Assembly (NCBI GenBank): GCA_022561975.1
Contig: JADFQD010000004.1
Location: 1-58,451, forward strand
Direction of reading: 5' to 3'
Length of the DNA: 58,451 nucleotides
From: Acidobacteriota bacterium
GTDB lineage: Bacteria; Acidobacteriota; Thermoanaerobaculia; Multivoradales; JAHEKO01
Position 1 is the first letter of the stretch. Each line of letters starts with the position of its first letter. Below the pieces are notes generated by a model. It was not told the origin of the DNA. It did no database searches and saw nothing but the letters and a program-made list of their open reading frames with translations. Shown here piece by piece: positions 24,674 to 33,265 of this stretch. The position numbers and the translations under genes were made by a program.

Positions 24674-26266
24674 ATGCACAGAATTCTTCTTTGCGATCCT
24701 CTCGACGAATCCGGTCTCGAGATTTTTCGTGACGCCGGTGTCGAGCTTCGTCAACTCGGTGATGGCGATAGCGAGCGCGAGCAGTTGCCTGAGATCGTCG
24801 CGGACTTCGACGCCATTGTGGTCCGCAGCCGCACCCAGGTGACCGCCGATCTGCTTCGCCGCGGTCGGAACCTGAAAGTCGTGGGCCGAGCCGGAATCGG
24901 CGTAGACAACGTCGACATCCCCGCAGCCACGGATTTGGGCATCCTGGTGGTCAACGCGCCGACGGCGAATCTGATCTCGGCAACCGAACACACCTTCGCG
25001 CTGTTGCTGGCCCTCGCTCGCAACGTGCCGGCCGCGGAGCGCTCGCTGCGTGCGGGCGAGTGGGACCGCAAGAGATTTATCGGGCTCGAGCTGGACGGCA
25101 AGACTCTGGGCGTCGTCGGCCTTGGCCGGATCGGTCAGGCCGTCGCCCACCGGGCTCGTGCCTTTGGCATGAAGGTTGTGGCCTACGATCCCTATTTGGA
25201 TCCGCTGGTAGCCAAGCGCCTGGAGATCGAGATGGCACCCTTGGAAGCCGTGCTGGCGGTTGCCGACGTGGTCACGCTGCATCTGCCGCTCACCGACGAG
25301 ACCCGCCATCTGATTTCGGCGGAGCGCATTGCTCGGATGAAGCCAGGCTCCATGCTGGTCAACTGCGCTCGTGGCGGAATCGTCGACGACAGGGCGTTGC
25401 TCGAAGCGCTCGAGTCCGAGCACCTGGCGGGGGCGGCGCTGGACGTTTTCGAGGTCGAGCCACCCGTGGACCGGAGACTGATTGACCACCCCCGCGTTGT
25501 GAGCACTCCCCACATCGGGGCCCAGACTCGCGAGGCGCAAGAGCGGGTCGCGACGCAGACGGCGCGCATGGTGCTGGCGGCTCTCGACGGCTCTCTGGCC
25601 GTTACCGCGGTCAACCTTCCTTTTCGAGCTGCCGGGCCGGGCGGCGAACCCTACCTGCGGTTGAGCGAGCAACTTGGGCGCCTGGCGAGTTCGCTCCTGG
25701 GTGGGAGTTTGAAGAAACTGCAGGTAGACCTTTGGGGCGTCGACGAAGAGCTCCATGGTGCGGTCTCGATTGCGGCGGTCCGCGGCGTACTGCGCCCGTT
25801 CCTGGGCGAGGCGGTCAACTTCGTCAATGCCGAGAAGCTGGCGGAGGACCGCGGGGTCGAGGTGGTGCGGGCGACTCATCGGCAAGCCGCCGAGTACTCG
25901 TCTCTGATCGGAGTCACCGTGACCGGAGCGCGAGGAACCGTCGAGCTGGCGGGCACCGTCTTCGGAGAGTCCGACCTGCGAGTTGTGCGCTACGACGACT
26001 ACCGGCTCGAGTTTCGGCCCGAGGGCAGGCTGCTGGTACTCAGCAACCGCGATGTCCCCGGTGTTGTCGGTAAGCTGGGTTCGCTTCTTGGCGAGGCCGG
26101 AGTGAATATCGCCGATATCCACCTGGCTCGCGGCAGCGCGAACCGTGAGGGCGAAGTCGACGCTGTGGCGGTTCTGCGTTTGGATCAACGCCCGGCGGAG
26201 GCGGTGCTCGATAGGCTGCGTGCCCTGCCCGAGGTGAGCAAGGCCCAGCTGGTGGATCTGGAATGA
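24674..26266 (+). CDS. serA: D-3-phosphoglycerate dehydrogenase
   Basis: This 530-residue protein is a full-length type I PGDH. The substrate- and NAD-binding domains show GRAGIGVDNVD, the nucleotide loop VGLGRIGQAVA, the catalytic Arg in NCARGGIVDD, and STPHIGAQTREAQ with the catalytic His. An intervening ASB domain and a C-terminal ACT domain (VLSNRDVPGVVGKLGSLLGE) follow. It oxidises 3-phosphoglycerate to 3-phosphohydroxypyruvate, the first step of serine synthesis, with likely feedback by serine at the ACT domain. Its stop overlaps ddl (ATGA). Confidence 0.95.
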   Translation: MHRILLCDPLDESGLEIFRDAGVELRQLGDGDSEREQLPEIVADFDAIVVRSRTQVTADLLRRGRNLKVVGRAGIGVDNVDIPAATDLGILVVNAPTANLISATEHTFALLLALARNVPAAERSLRAGEWDRKRFIGLELDGKTLGVVGLGRIGQAVAHRARAFGMKVVAYDPYLDPLVAKRLEIEMAPLEAVLAVADVVTLHLPLTDETRHLISAERIARMKPGSMLVNCARGGIVDDRALLEALESEHLAGAALDVFEVEPPVDRRLIDHPRVVSTPHIGAQTREAQERVATQTARMVLAALDGSLAVTAVNLPFRAAGPGGEPYLRLSEQLGRLASSLLGGSLKKLQVDLWGVDEELHGAVSIAAVRGVLRPFLGEAVNFVNAEKLAEDRGVEVVRATHRQAAEYSSLIGVTVTGARGTVELAGTVFGESDLRVVRYDDYRLEFRPEGRLLVLSNRDVPGVVGKLGSLLGEAGVNIADIHLARGSANREGEVDAVAVLRLDQRPAEAVLDRLRALPEVSKAQLVDLE

Positions 26267-27339
26267 AGGTCGGTCTGATCTTCGGCGGTCGGAGCGTCGA
26301 ACATCAGGTTTCGATTCGATCGGCGCGGACGGTCGCGGCTGCTTTGGAAGAGGCCGGGCATGAGGTCCTTCCGATCGGCATCGCCCAGGACGGTTGCTGG
26401 CTGCCTCCAAGTGCAGCCGCACGCGCGTTGCGCGGTGAAGCCGACTCTCTCGAGGCGCAGGGTGAGGCGATCGCGCCCACATTGCGCGTGCTTCTCGACG
26501 CTGCCGCCGACATCGAGGTCGTTTTTCCGCTTGTGCACGGCACCTGGGGTGAAGACGGATCGCTACAGGGGCTGTGCGAGATGGCGGATCTTGCCTACGT
26601 CGGTGCCGGTGTCACGGCGAGCGCCGTGGCCATGGACAAGCTCTTGACCAAGCGGCTGCTCGAAGCCGCGGGTATTCCGGTGGTCGCGTACGAGGTGGTC
26701 ACGCGACTGGATCTCATCCATGACCGCAGCGAAACCCTGGAGCGGGTGTGTCGTTTCGGCTTTCCGCAATTCATCAAACCCGCGGTTGGCGGCTCGAGCG
26801 TCGGGGTGAGCAAGGTCGAGGATGATTCGTGTGTCGAGACCTCGCTCGCGTTGGCGCTTGGGCTCGATGACGCGGCCATCGTGGAGCGTGCCATGACCGG
26901 CCGTGAACTCGAGTGCTCGGTGATCGGGTATCCGAACCTGGAGGCTTCCGCGGTCGGAGAGATTCGCCCCGGCCGGGAGTTCTACGACTACGCCGACAAG
27001 TACCTCGAGGACGACGCCGAGTTGTTGGTTCCTGCGCAGTTGGATCCGGAGGGGGAGGCGCTGATCCGGAGCCTGGCCGTGCGCTCCTTCGACGCCATTG
27101 GCGGCACCGGCATGGCGCGCGTCGATTTCTTCCTCGACGGCGACACGGCTTGGGTCAACGAGATCAACACCCTGCCGGGTTTCACCTCGATTTCGATGTA
27201 TCCCAAACTGTGGGAGGAAGCGGGAGTATCGCTTGTCGACCTGGTCGGGCGCTTGGTCGATGAAGGGGTCGCGCGTCATCACGATCGTGTGGCAATCGGT
27301 AGGGAGATCAAGGCCTTCCTGGCGGACCTCGAGCGTTAG
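26263..27339 (+). CDS. ddl: D-alanine--D-alanine ligase
   Basis: This 358-residue ATP-grasp ligase has GLIFGGRSVEHQVSIRSA at the N-terminus, PLVHGTWGEDGSLQG, KPAVGGSSVGVSKV, the omega-loop FYDYADKYLED and NEINTLPGFTSISMYPKL for Mg/ATP. The DYADKY loop fits D-Ala-D-Ala specificity, not D-Ala-D-lactate. It makes the terminal dipeptide of peptidoglycan precursors. The start overlaps serA by four bases, an unusual but plausible coupling of serine and cell-wall synthesis genes. Confidence 0.95.
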   Translation: MKVGLIFGGRSVEHQVSIRSARTVAAALEEAGHEVLPIGIAQDGCWLPPSAAARALRGEADSLEAQGEAIAPTLRVLLDAAADIEVVFPLVHGTWGEDGSLQGLCEMADLAYVGAGVTASAVAMDKLLTKRLLEAAGIPVVAYEVVTRLDLIHDRSETLERVCRFGFPQFIKPAVGGSSVGVSKVEDDSCVETSLALALGLDDAAIVERAMTGRELECSVIGYPNLEASAVGEIRPGREFYDYADKYLEDDAELLVPAQLDPEGEALIRSLAVRSFDAIGGTGMARVDFFLDGDTAWVNEINTLPGFTSISMYPKLWEEAGVSLVDLVGRLVDEGVARHHDRVAIGREIKAFLADLER

Positions 27340-27733
27340 TGGGTCACGGTTGGCGCAGGCTGGCGACGAGCCGTTGGGCACAGCTTTTGGAAAAAAATCG
27401 GCGGTTTCGTGAAGAAAGCAGCCGAAATTTGTCCAAAAAGGCGCCGGCCTTCGCTCCGTCTCTCCCGCTTGGCTGCGGTTCGCGAAATCCTACGGTGATT
27501 TTCCTTATGGATCTTGTTAAGAACGGCTGCTGCGAGGCGTCTCACCTGCCATGGATCTTCTCTTCAAGTAACTGAAAACAATATGTTTGTGTCGTTCGGT
27601 TATCGAACTCTCGGGGCGTCGATCGATTCAGGCCCAGTGACTGGTCATAGCTCGAAAGCAATGGCATCACTGTTGCGGTTATGGGCTGCGTCCGTCGGAC
27701 TGATCCGCCGATTCTTATTACCGAAAGCACGGC
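27340..27733. other. Non-coding gap before the subtilase gene
   Basis: This 394-base gap is more AT-rich than its flanks, with an A-run near 27392 (GGAAAAAAATCGG). I see no convincing gene, tRNA or recognised riboswitch. It probably carries the ddl terminator and the subtilase promoter, but no clear -35/-10 pair stands out. The subtilase start has only a weak purine stretch (GAAAG) upstream. Confidence 0.5.
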
Positions 27734-29470
27734 ATGAGCAAACCAGCCTACTCGAAAAAGAAGACAGCCTTCGGGGCCGTCTTCGCTGTTCTTGGCCTGG
27801 CCCTGATTCTCCTGCTGCCGGCACCTACGCTGGCTCGCGAACGTTCTCAAAACGAGCCGGTCGAGAATGTGGAGAGCGTCATCGTCAAGGCCGCGAGCGT
27901 CGGGCACGCGGAGGTGCTCGTGCGCGAAGTAGGAGGTAGGGTCACCCATAAGCTCGGGATCATCAAAGCGGTCGCGGCCAACGTCACGGCGAAACAGCGC
28001 GCCGAGCTCGAAGCGATGAAGGGTGGGATCCGAATCCACGCCAACCACACCGCAACCCTGGACGGGAAGCCCACCAAGGGTGGTAACGGCCAGGTAGTCG
28101 AGACCTACTACCCGACTCATCTCGGCGCCGATCAGCTGCACATCGCTGGAATCTACGGCACCGGGGTAACCATAGCGGTTCTGGATTCAGGCGCGTTCGG
28201 CTCCGGCTCTGGCGGACTAAAACTGAACATCTCCGGATCCAACCGGGTGCTCGCCCACTACGATCCGGTCACCGACTACCTGCTCGAAGGCAAGTCTATG
28301 CCTGAAGACGAGTTCGGCCACGGCTCGCACGTGACCAGTGTCGCGGTTTCCAGCCGGCAGACCGAGACCGGCACCTTCAACGGCATGGCTCCCGACGCCG
28401 ATCTCGTGGTCGTTCAAGCCTTCGGCGCGACCGGGAGCTCGACCTACGCCGACGTTATCCGCGGTATCGACTGGGTGGTGACCAACAAGGACACCTACGG
28501 CATCCGAGTCCTCAACTGCTCCTTCTCCGCCGAGCCCCAGTCCTACTACTGGGACGATCCATTGAACCAGGCGGTGATGGAGGCCTGGCGCTCGGGTATC
28601 GTAGTGGTGGCCTCGGCCGGCAACCGCGGCCCGAGCGCGATGACCATCGGTGTGCCGGGGAACGTTCCCTACATTGTCACCGTCGGCGCCATGACCGACA
28701 ACTACACCCCGGCGGATGCCGCCGACGATTTCCTGGCGACGTTCTCCTCGGCCGGTCCGACGGTCGAGGGATTCGTCAAGCCGGAGATGGTGGCCCCCGG
28801 CGGCCACGTCAAGGCGGTCATGAAAGACACCGCCCGGATCGCCCTAGATCACCCCGAGTTCCACGACGGCGGCTACTACATGAATCTCTCCGGCACCTCG
28901 CAGGCCACGGCGTTCGTCACCGGTATCGTGGCCCTGATGCTCCAGCAGTCGCCCCAGCTGACGCCCGATGAGGTCAAGTACCGGTTGATGGATACGGCCC
29001 GCGTAGCGGTGGATCCCTCGACCGGCGGCCTTGCCTATGGTGTCTTTCAGCAGGGAGCTGGGCTGGTGAATGCCTACGATGCGGCGCACTCCCTGGCCAC
29101 GGGAACCGCCAACAGGGGTCTCGACATCGACGCCGACCTCGCAGGCACCCTGCGCTTCAAAGGCCCGGCCAATGCCTACCAAGAAGAGGACGGTAGATAC
29201 GTCTACTACGTAACCGACGGCAACGGCAATCTCCTGGGTGATGGCTTCCTGTGGAGTGACGGCTTCCTGTGGAGCGATGGTTTCCTGTGGAGCGACGGCT
29301 TTCTGTGGAGTGACGGTTTCCTGTGGAGCGACGGCTTTCTTTGGAGCGACGGGTTCCTCTGGAGCGATGGTTTCCTGTGGAGTGACGGTTTCCTGTGGAG
29401 CGATGGCTTCCTCTGGAGCGACCTCACCACCGAGGCCCTCTTCACCGAGAGCTGGATTCCCCAGGAGTGA
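27734..29470 (+). CDS. Exported subtilisin-like serine protease with GFLWSD repeats
   Basis: This 578-residue S8 peptidase has a signal peptide (about 1-35, ending LPAPTLA), an I9-like propeptide region (45-110) and a catalytic domain with triad D151 (AVLDSGAFG), H196 (FGHGSHVTS) and S389 (LSGTSQATA); N297 (ASAGNRG) is the oxyanion residue. After the catalytic domain, residues 504-563 are ten perfect GFLWSD hexapeptides, then a 15-residue tail. The protein should be secreted and active. The repeat is probably a binding, anchoring or assembly module; I have seen similar FLWSD tails in environmental S8 proteases but know of no assigned role. A small gene with the same motif follows after five bases. 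Confidence 0.92.
   Translation: MSKPAYSKKKTAFGAVFAVLGLALILLLPAPTLARERSQNEPVENVESVIVKAASVGHAEVLVREVGGRVTHKLGIIKAVAANVTAKQRAELEAMKGGIRIHANHTATLDGKPTKGGNGQVVETYYPTHLGADQLHIAGIYGTGVTIAVLDSGAFGSGSGGLKLNISGSNRVLAHYDPVTDYLLEGKSMPEDEFGHGSHVTSVAVSSRQTETGTFNGMAPDADLVVVQAFGATGSSTYADVIRGIDWVVTNKDTYGIRVLNCSFSAEPQSYYWDDPLNQAVMEAWRSGIVVVASAGNRGPSAMTIGVPGNVPYIVTVGAMTDNYTPADAADDFLATFSSAGPTVEGFVKPEMVAPGGHVKAVMKDTARIALDHPEFHDGGYYMNLSGTSQATAFVTGIVALMLQQSPQLTPDEVKYRLMDTARVAVDPSTGGLAYGVFQQGAGLVNAYDAAHSLATGTANRGLDIDADLAGTLRFKGPANAYQEEDGRYVYYVTDGNGNLLGDGFLWSDGFLWSDGFLWSDGFLWSDGFLWSDGFLWSDGFLWSDGFLWSDGFLWSDGFLWSDLTTEALFTESWIPQE
29243..29422 (+). repeat. Ten-copy 18-base repeat encoding GFLWSD
   Basis: Ten contiguous 18-base units encode identical hexapeptides. 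Codons vary between units (GGC/GGT/GGG, TTC/TTT, CTG/CTC/CTT, AGC/AGT, GAC/GAT) while the protein is unchanged. That indicates selection on the peptide and not merely a fresh duplication. Confidence 0.95.
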
Positions 29471-29475
29471 AGAGA

Positions 29476-29688
29476 ATGCGAGTGAACCCAGCCCCCAGAA
29501 CTCGAGAAACGCTGACAGCGGGAACGAATGCGCAGCTACCCACTACGGAAGTATCCGATTCGATGAAATCAGAGCAACGACGACGATTCTTGCCGGCGGT
29601 GTTCACGTTGGGTTTCTTGTGGACTGACATCGGCCCAATCAGCTACTTCCTCAAATGGATCGACTCGATTCCCTGGATCGTGACCTAG
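29476..29688 (+). CDS. Small protein with a single GFLWTD motif, possible subtilase partner
   Basis: This 70-residue frame starts at ATG 29476, eight bases after an AGGAG that lies in the last codons of the subtilase gene. The first ~37 residues are polar and end in an Arg cluster (QRRR). The last ~33 are hydrophobic and aromatic and include LGFLWTDIGP. Bases 29611-29628 match a subtilase repeat unit at 16 of 18 positions. The good ribosome-binding site, the five-base gap and the shared motif argue for a real gene. It could be a substrate, a partner or a degenerate leftover of the repeat region. No known family is recognised. Confidence 0.6.
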   Translation: MRVNPAPRTRETLTAGTNAQLPTTEVSDSMKSEQRRRFLPAVFTLGFLWTDIGPISYFLKWIDSIPWIVT

Positions 29689-29706
29689 CCTAGCAGCCCG
29701 TTGAGT

Positions 29707-31062
29707 TCATGATCTTCGGATCGAGCTGGCGCACCACGGGCAGCATTGCCAGAATCCGGGCAGCACCCCCCATCGACACTTTCGACAGGCGCTTTTCTCT
29801 CCTGGGATTTCCCAGCTCCGGCGCACCTTGCGCCGGCACCACGGGCAGTAGCGCATGAAGGGCATCAGGTCTTTTCGGGAACAGGACCGGTTGTCGCAAC
29901 GCGCGGTGTATCGTCGATCCGGATAGCTACGGTTGCCATGAATCTCGAAGCCCGGCCCGTAACACCAGGGGCAGTAGCGCCAGTCGAGCTTCATCCCCCG
30001 GTGACAGCGCGGGCACATGGCTGGGAAGGTGGTCCTGCCTCGGTGTTTTGCCCGGCCGGCGCGACACCAAGGACACGTTGTCATGGCCTCAGACACCGGC
30101 CCGTGGCACCGCGGGCAAGCATGGCGGGTTTCCAGTGCGCGGCCGTAATGTCTGATGAATTCACGCCGCTGGACCTCCGGCCAGACCGGGTCGGCGTTGG
30201 TGGCTCGGAGCTGCGAACCGTTTGCGGCGGCGCGATCGAGCGATCGTCGCCGGGCGCGGCGAAAGGCGGCCAGCATCTTTCCGGCGTCGGCAAAACGCCG
30301 TCGAGGCTCGAGGGAAATGGCCTTGGCCAATACTTCGGTCATGGGATCGCCGACCTTGCGGCGAAGTCTCCGATAGCCGGCCGGCGGCCAGGCAAAAGGC
30401 CACTCGGGGAGCTGGCCCGAGAGCATGCGGTAGATCAAGAGTCCGAGGGCGAAGACGTCCGATCTCGGTGAAGGTTTCCCCATCGCCTGTTCGGGGGCGA
30501 AATAGCCGAGGGTTCCGGACCCGGATGCTTGGACTGTCCGCATGGCTACTTTGGCGATGCCGAAGTCGGTAAGCCGCAAGAGGTCACCGCCAAAGAGAAT
30601 GAAGTTCTCGGGTTTGATGTCACAGTGGATGACCCCTTCCTGGTGCGCAAAAGCGACCGCCGACAGCGCCTGCTCGGCGAAATTGAGTGCCTTGGCGGTA
30701 GCAATTCGCCGCGTCAGGCGCTCACCCAGGGTCTCTTCTCCGAGGGCGGTTACCGCCACGAAGCGACCTTCGATGAAGTCCGCGTTCTTGAGCGACAGGA
30801 TGTGGGGATGGGCCAGGCGTGCGGCCAGGCGGGCCTCGCGATAGAAGTCATCGAGCACTTCAGGGGTGACCAGCGACGGGTGGGGTATTTTGAGCGCTAC
30901 CTTGACGCCCTCGATGGTGTCCTGGGCCGCGAAGACGGAGGCGAATCCGCCTTCCCCGAGGTGGCGCAGAATCTTGTACTTGCCCAACCTTTGGCCGCGA
31001 CGGAGACGCCGGCCGGCAGCTTGGAGATCAGAGATTTTGGGTCGATCGCGTGGATCGCGCAT
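29707..31062 (-). CDS. Serine/threonine protein kinase with four C-terminal zinc ribbons
   Basis: This 451-residue protein has an N-terminal PknB-type kinase domain (28-270): GEGGFASVF glycine loop, K58 (VALKIP), HCDIKPEN (H146-D148, with Cys where HRD kinases have Arg), DFG at 166-168 and APEQ. Unlike most bacterial kinases of this class it lacks a membrane helix. The C-terminal 135 residues hold four Cys4 clusters: C316/319/330/333, C350/353/364/367, C389/394/406/409 and C426/429/441/444, each ending YCPWC or similar. They should bind four zinc ions and may bind nucleic acid or protein. The start overlaps rlpA by 35 bases. Targets are unknown. Confidence 0.88.
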   Translation of the reverse strand: MRDPRDRPKISDLQAAGRRLRRGQRLGKYKILRHLGEGGFASVFAAQDTIEGVKVALKIPHPSLVTPEVLDDFYREARLAARLAHPHILSLKNADFIEGRFVAVTALGEETLGERLTRRIATAKALNFAEQALSAVAFAHQEGVIHCDIKPENFILFGGDLLRLTDFGIAKVAMRTVQASGSGTLGYFAPEQAMGKPSPRSDVFALGLLIYRMLSGQLPEWPFAWPPAGYRRLRRKVGDPMTEVLAKAISLEPRRRFADAGKMLAAFRRARRRSLDRAAANGSQLRATNADPVWPEVQRREFIRHYGRALETRHACPRCHGPVSEAMTTCPWCRAGRAKHRGRTTFPAMCPRCHRGMKLDWRYCPWCYGPGFEIHGNRSYPDRRYTARCDNRSCSRKDLMPFMRYCPWCRRKVRRSWEIPGEKSACRKCRWGVLPGFWQCCPWCASSIRRS

Positions 31063-31729
31063 GGGGTTTTCGGAGGACCGCGTCGATTCCGTGCCGATCG
31101 AGTTTGCCGGCGGCTTGCTTGGCGGCTTGCTCGGAGAGGTTCCTCAAGATGACCCGATGGAGGCCGCCCGAGGACTCGATTCGGGCATTTGGGTAGTAAA
31201 CGCGCACGGTGGCCAGTCTTGCTTCGGCGCGCTCTCGATTCCGGAACGCGCCGGCCTGCACGGTGTAGCGGGCGGTTGTGGTGTGACGTGCGCCGACTTG
31301 CGACCGGCTGGAGGCGCGAACCGATGGGCCGGCAACCCGGATCCGGACCCGGGCCGTGCCCGAACCGAGCATGCCGAGGTCGCGCGCCGCGGCCCTCGAA
31401 AGATCGATGATCCGGCCGCGTACGAAGGGGCCGCGGTCGTTGATGCGAACTCGTGTTTTGCGACCATTGTCGCGGTTATGGACTTCGACAATGGAACCGA
31501 AGGGCAGCTGTCTGTGAGCCGCGGTCATGGCTTCCATGTCGTAGGTTTCGCCGTTGGCGGTGGTCTTGCCGTGGAAGCCGGGGCCGTACCAGGAGGCGAT
31601 GCCGGACTGTTCGAAGCCGCGGCGCCCCTCGCTGGCGCGCCTGGAGCTGACGCAGGCCGAAGTGAGCAGGCCGACGATTAGGCCAACGATCAGAGGAGCG
31701 CCGACAGGCACAGCGGGGCTCGAGCGCAT
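31028..31729 (-). CDS. rlpA: RlpA-family septal lytic transglycosylase lipoprotein
   Basis: This 233-residue protein has a lipobox LLTSAC (Cys26), a double-psi beta-barrel domain with GIASWYGPGFHGKTTANGE and RINDRGPFVRGRIIDLSRAAA, and a C-terminal SPOR domain (about 153-220, YTVQAGAFRNRERAEA). RlpA cleaves denuded glycan strands at the septum, and SPOR directs it there. It shares one base with the purB stop (TGATG), so translation is probably coupled, and its 3' end runs 35 bases into the kinase gene. Confidence 0.92.
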   Translation of the reverse strand: MRSSPAVPVGAPLIVGLIVGLLTSACVSSRRASEGRRGFEQSGIASWYGPGFHGKTTANGETYDMEAMTAAHRQLPFGSIVEVHNRDNGRKTRVRINDRGPFVRGRIIDLSRAAARDLGMLGSGTARVRIRVAGPSVRASSRSQVGARHTTTARYTVQAGAFRNRERAEARLATVRVYYPNARIESSGGLHRVILRNLSEQAAKQAAGKLDRHGIDAVLRKPHARSTRSTQNL

Positions 31730-33192
31730 CAGACGCGGAGGACTTCGGGCTCGAAAGCCGGACGACCCTGGGGTAGCTTGGTCCGAAGAGCCGCGAGGAA
31801 TTCCTCGACCTGCTCGACCGAGCGTCCGACGAAGTGCTCAGGCGCGAGGAAAGTTTCGACTTCGGAGCGCTCGAGCGGGAAATCGGGATCCTCCAGGAGG
31901 CTCTCGACGAGGGGGTTCTCTTCGCCGCGCTCGAGGGCGGCGTAGGCGTTCATCGAGTACTCGCGAATCCGCTCGTGAAGGAGCTGGCGATCCCCTCCCG
32001 CTCGAGCCGCCTGCATGAGCAGATTCTCGGTGGCCATGAAAGGCAGCTCGCGCCGGACCAGGGTTGCGGCGGCTTGGTGTCTTACCTGTAGCCCACCGCC
32101 GATGTTAGCGGCCAGCACCAGGATGGCGTCGGCGGTGAGGAAGGCGTCGGGGAGCACCAGACGGCGATTGGCCGAGTCGTCGAGGCTGCGCTCGAGCCAT
32201 TGCGTGGCGGCATTGAGCGGTCCGTTCCAGGAATCGGTGAGCAGCCTTCTTGCCAGCGCGCACATTCTCTCCGAGCGAATTGGATTGCGCTTGTAGGCCA
32301 TCGCCGAAGAGCCGACTTGCTCGGACTCGAAGGGCTCGGAGAGCACACCCAAGCCCTGCAGCAACCGAACATCGGTACCAAATTTGTGAAGCGTCTCGGC
32401 GATGCCGGCAAGCCCGGCCAACACTCTGGAATCCTGCTTGCGGGGATAGGTCTGACCGGTAAGGGGCCAGCTCGACTCGAAACCCAGCTTCTCGGCGACC
32501 GAGCGATCGAGCCGGCGCACTTTGTCGTGATCGCCGTCAAAGAGCGACAGGTAGCTGGCCTGCGTCCCGGTGGTGCCCTTGACGCCGCGGCATTTGAGAG
32601 TCGCCAGTAGGTTGCCGATTGATTCGCGATCGGAGTCCAGGTCCTGCAGCCACAGGCACGCCCGCTTGCCGAAGGTGGTCAGCTGAGCAGGTTGAAGGTG
32701 GGTGTAGGCGAGAGTCGGAGTGGCGCGCGTCGACTCGGCGAATTCGGCCAGATTCTCGATCGCCGCGATCAGCCGTTGTTCGACGATTCCCAGCGCTTCG
32801 CGGATGAGCAGAACGTCTGTGTTGTCGGTCAGAAACGCACTGGTCGCTCCAAGATGCAGCACGCCGCCGGCGCCGGGAGCCCGGCAATCGGCAAGCTCGG
32901 CGAAGTGGCGCAGGTGGGCGACGACGTCGTGGCGGGTCTGTTGCTCGATTTCGGCGACTCGCTCGAAGTTGATCTCGTCGCGAACCGCGCGCAGTGCGGC
33001 GACCTGATCTTCGGAGATGGGCAATCCCAAGTCGCGCTGTGATTCGGCCAGTGCGATCCAGAGCGTTCGCCAGAGCCCGTAGCGATGCTCCCGGGTGAAC
33101 ACCTCGGCCATTCGACGCGAGGCGTAGCGCTCGTGGAGGGCGTTTTGAGGGGATCCGGGAGTGTCTGAAGGCGGGGAAGGCGCGGAAGGCAT
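31729..33192 (-). CDS. purB: Adenylosuccinate lyase
   Basis: The start is ATG 33192 (487 residues, MPSAPSPPSDTPGSP). The open frame extends further upstream but there it overlaps the divergent NlpC/P60 gene. The fumarase-superfamily signature GSSAMAYKRNP is present, with LHLGATSAFLTDNTD and THLQPAQLTTFGKR carrying the active-site His. It catalyses two steps of purine synthesis: release of fumarate from SAICAR and from adenylosuccinate. The sequence is nearer the longer, eukaryote-like ADSL group than to the short bacterial type; this is a by-eye impression. Confidence 0.93.
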   Translation of the reverse strand: MPSAPSPPSDTPGSPQNALHERYASRRMAEVFTREHRYGLWRTLWIALAESQRDLGLPISEDQVAALRAVRDEINFERVAEIEQQTRHDVVAHLRHFAELADCRAPGAGGVLHLGATSAFLTDNTDVLLIREALGIVEQRLIAAIENLAEFAESTRATPTLAYTHLQPAQLTTFGKRACLWLQDLDSDRESIGNLLATLKCRGVKGTTGTQASYLSLFDGDHDKVRRLDRSVAEKLGFESSWPLTGQTYPRKQDSRVLAGLAGIAETLHKFGTDVRLLQGLGVLSEPFESEQVGSSAMAYKRNPIRSERMCALARRLLTDSWNGPLNAATQWLERSLDDSANRRLVLPDAFLTADAILVLAANIGGGLQVRHQAAATLVRRELPFMATENLLMQAARAGGDRQLLHERIREYSMNAYAALERGEENPLVESLLEDPDFPLERSEVETFLAPEHFVGRSVEQVEEFLAALRTKLPQGRPAFEPEVLRV

Positions 33193-33253
33193 GGTTGGAC
33201 CGAGTTTAGCAACTTGGCTGTGTCTGCAGCAGTGGCAGCGGCAGCTCGCCCGA

Positions 33254-33259
33254 TATGAT
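33254..33259 (+). promoter_or_regulatory. Candidate -10 box of the NlpC/P60 gene, leaderless arrangement
   Basis: TATGAT lies six bases before the ATG at 33266, and no Shine-Dalgarno sequence precedes that ATG. A clear -35 is not seen. The spacing would put the transcription start at or near the A of the start codon, as at the lipid kinase gene. Confidence 0.35.
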
Positions 33260-33265
33260 CTGGCG

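Noticed and set aside
27340-27733. Possible riboswitch before the subtilase
   Set aside because: I compared it with the cyclic di-GMP and preQ1 patterns I know and found no matching conserved core. A covariance-model search would be needed.
29206-29445. Minus-strand frame with SLHRKP repeats opposite the subtilase tail
   Set aside because: It is the complementary reading of the 18-base GFLWSD repeat. The varying codons keep the plus-strand peptide constant, while the minus-strand peptide varies.
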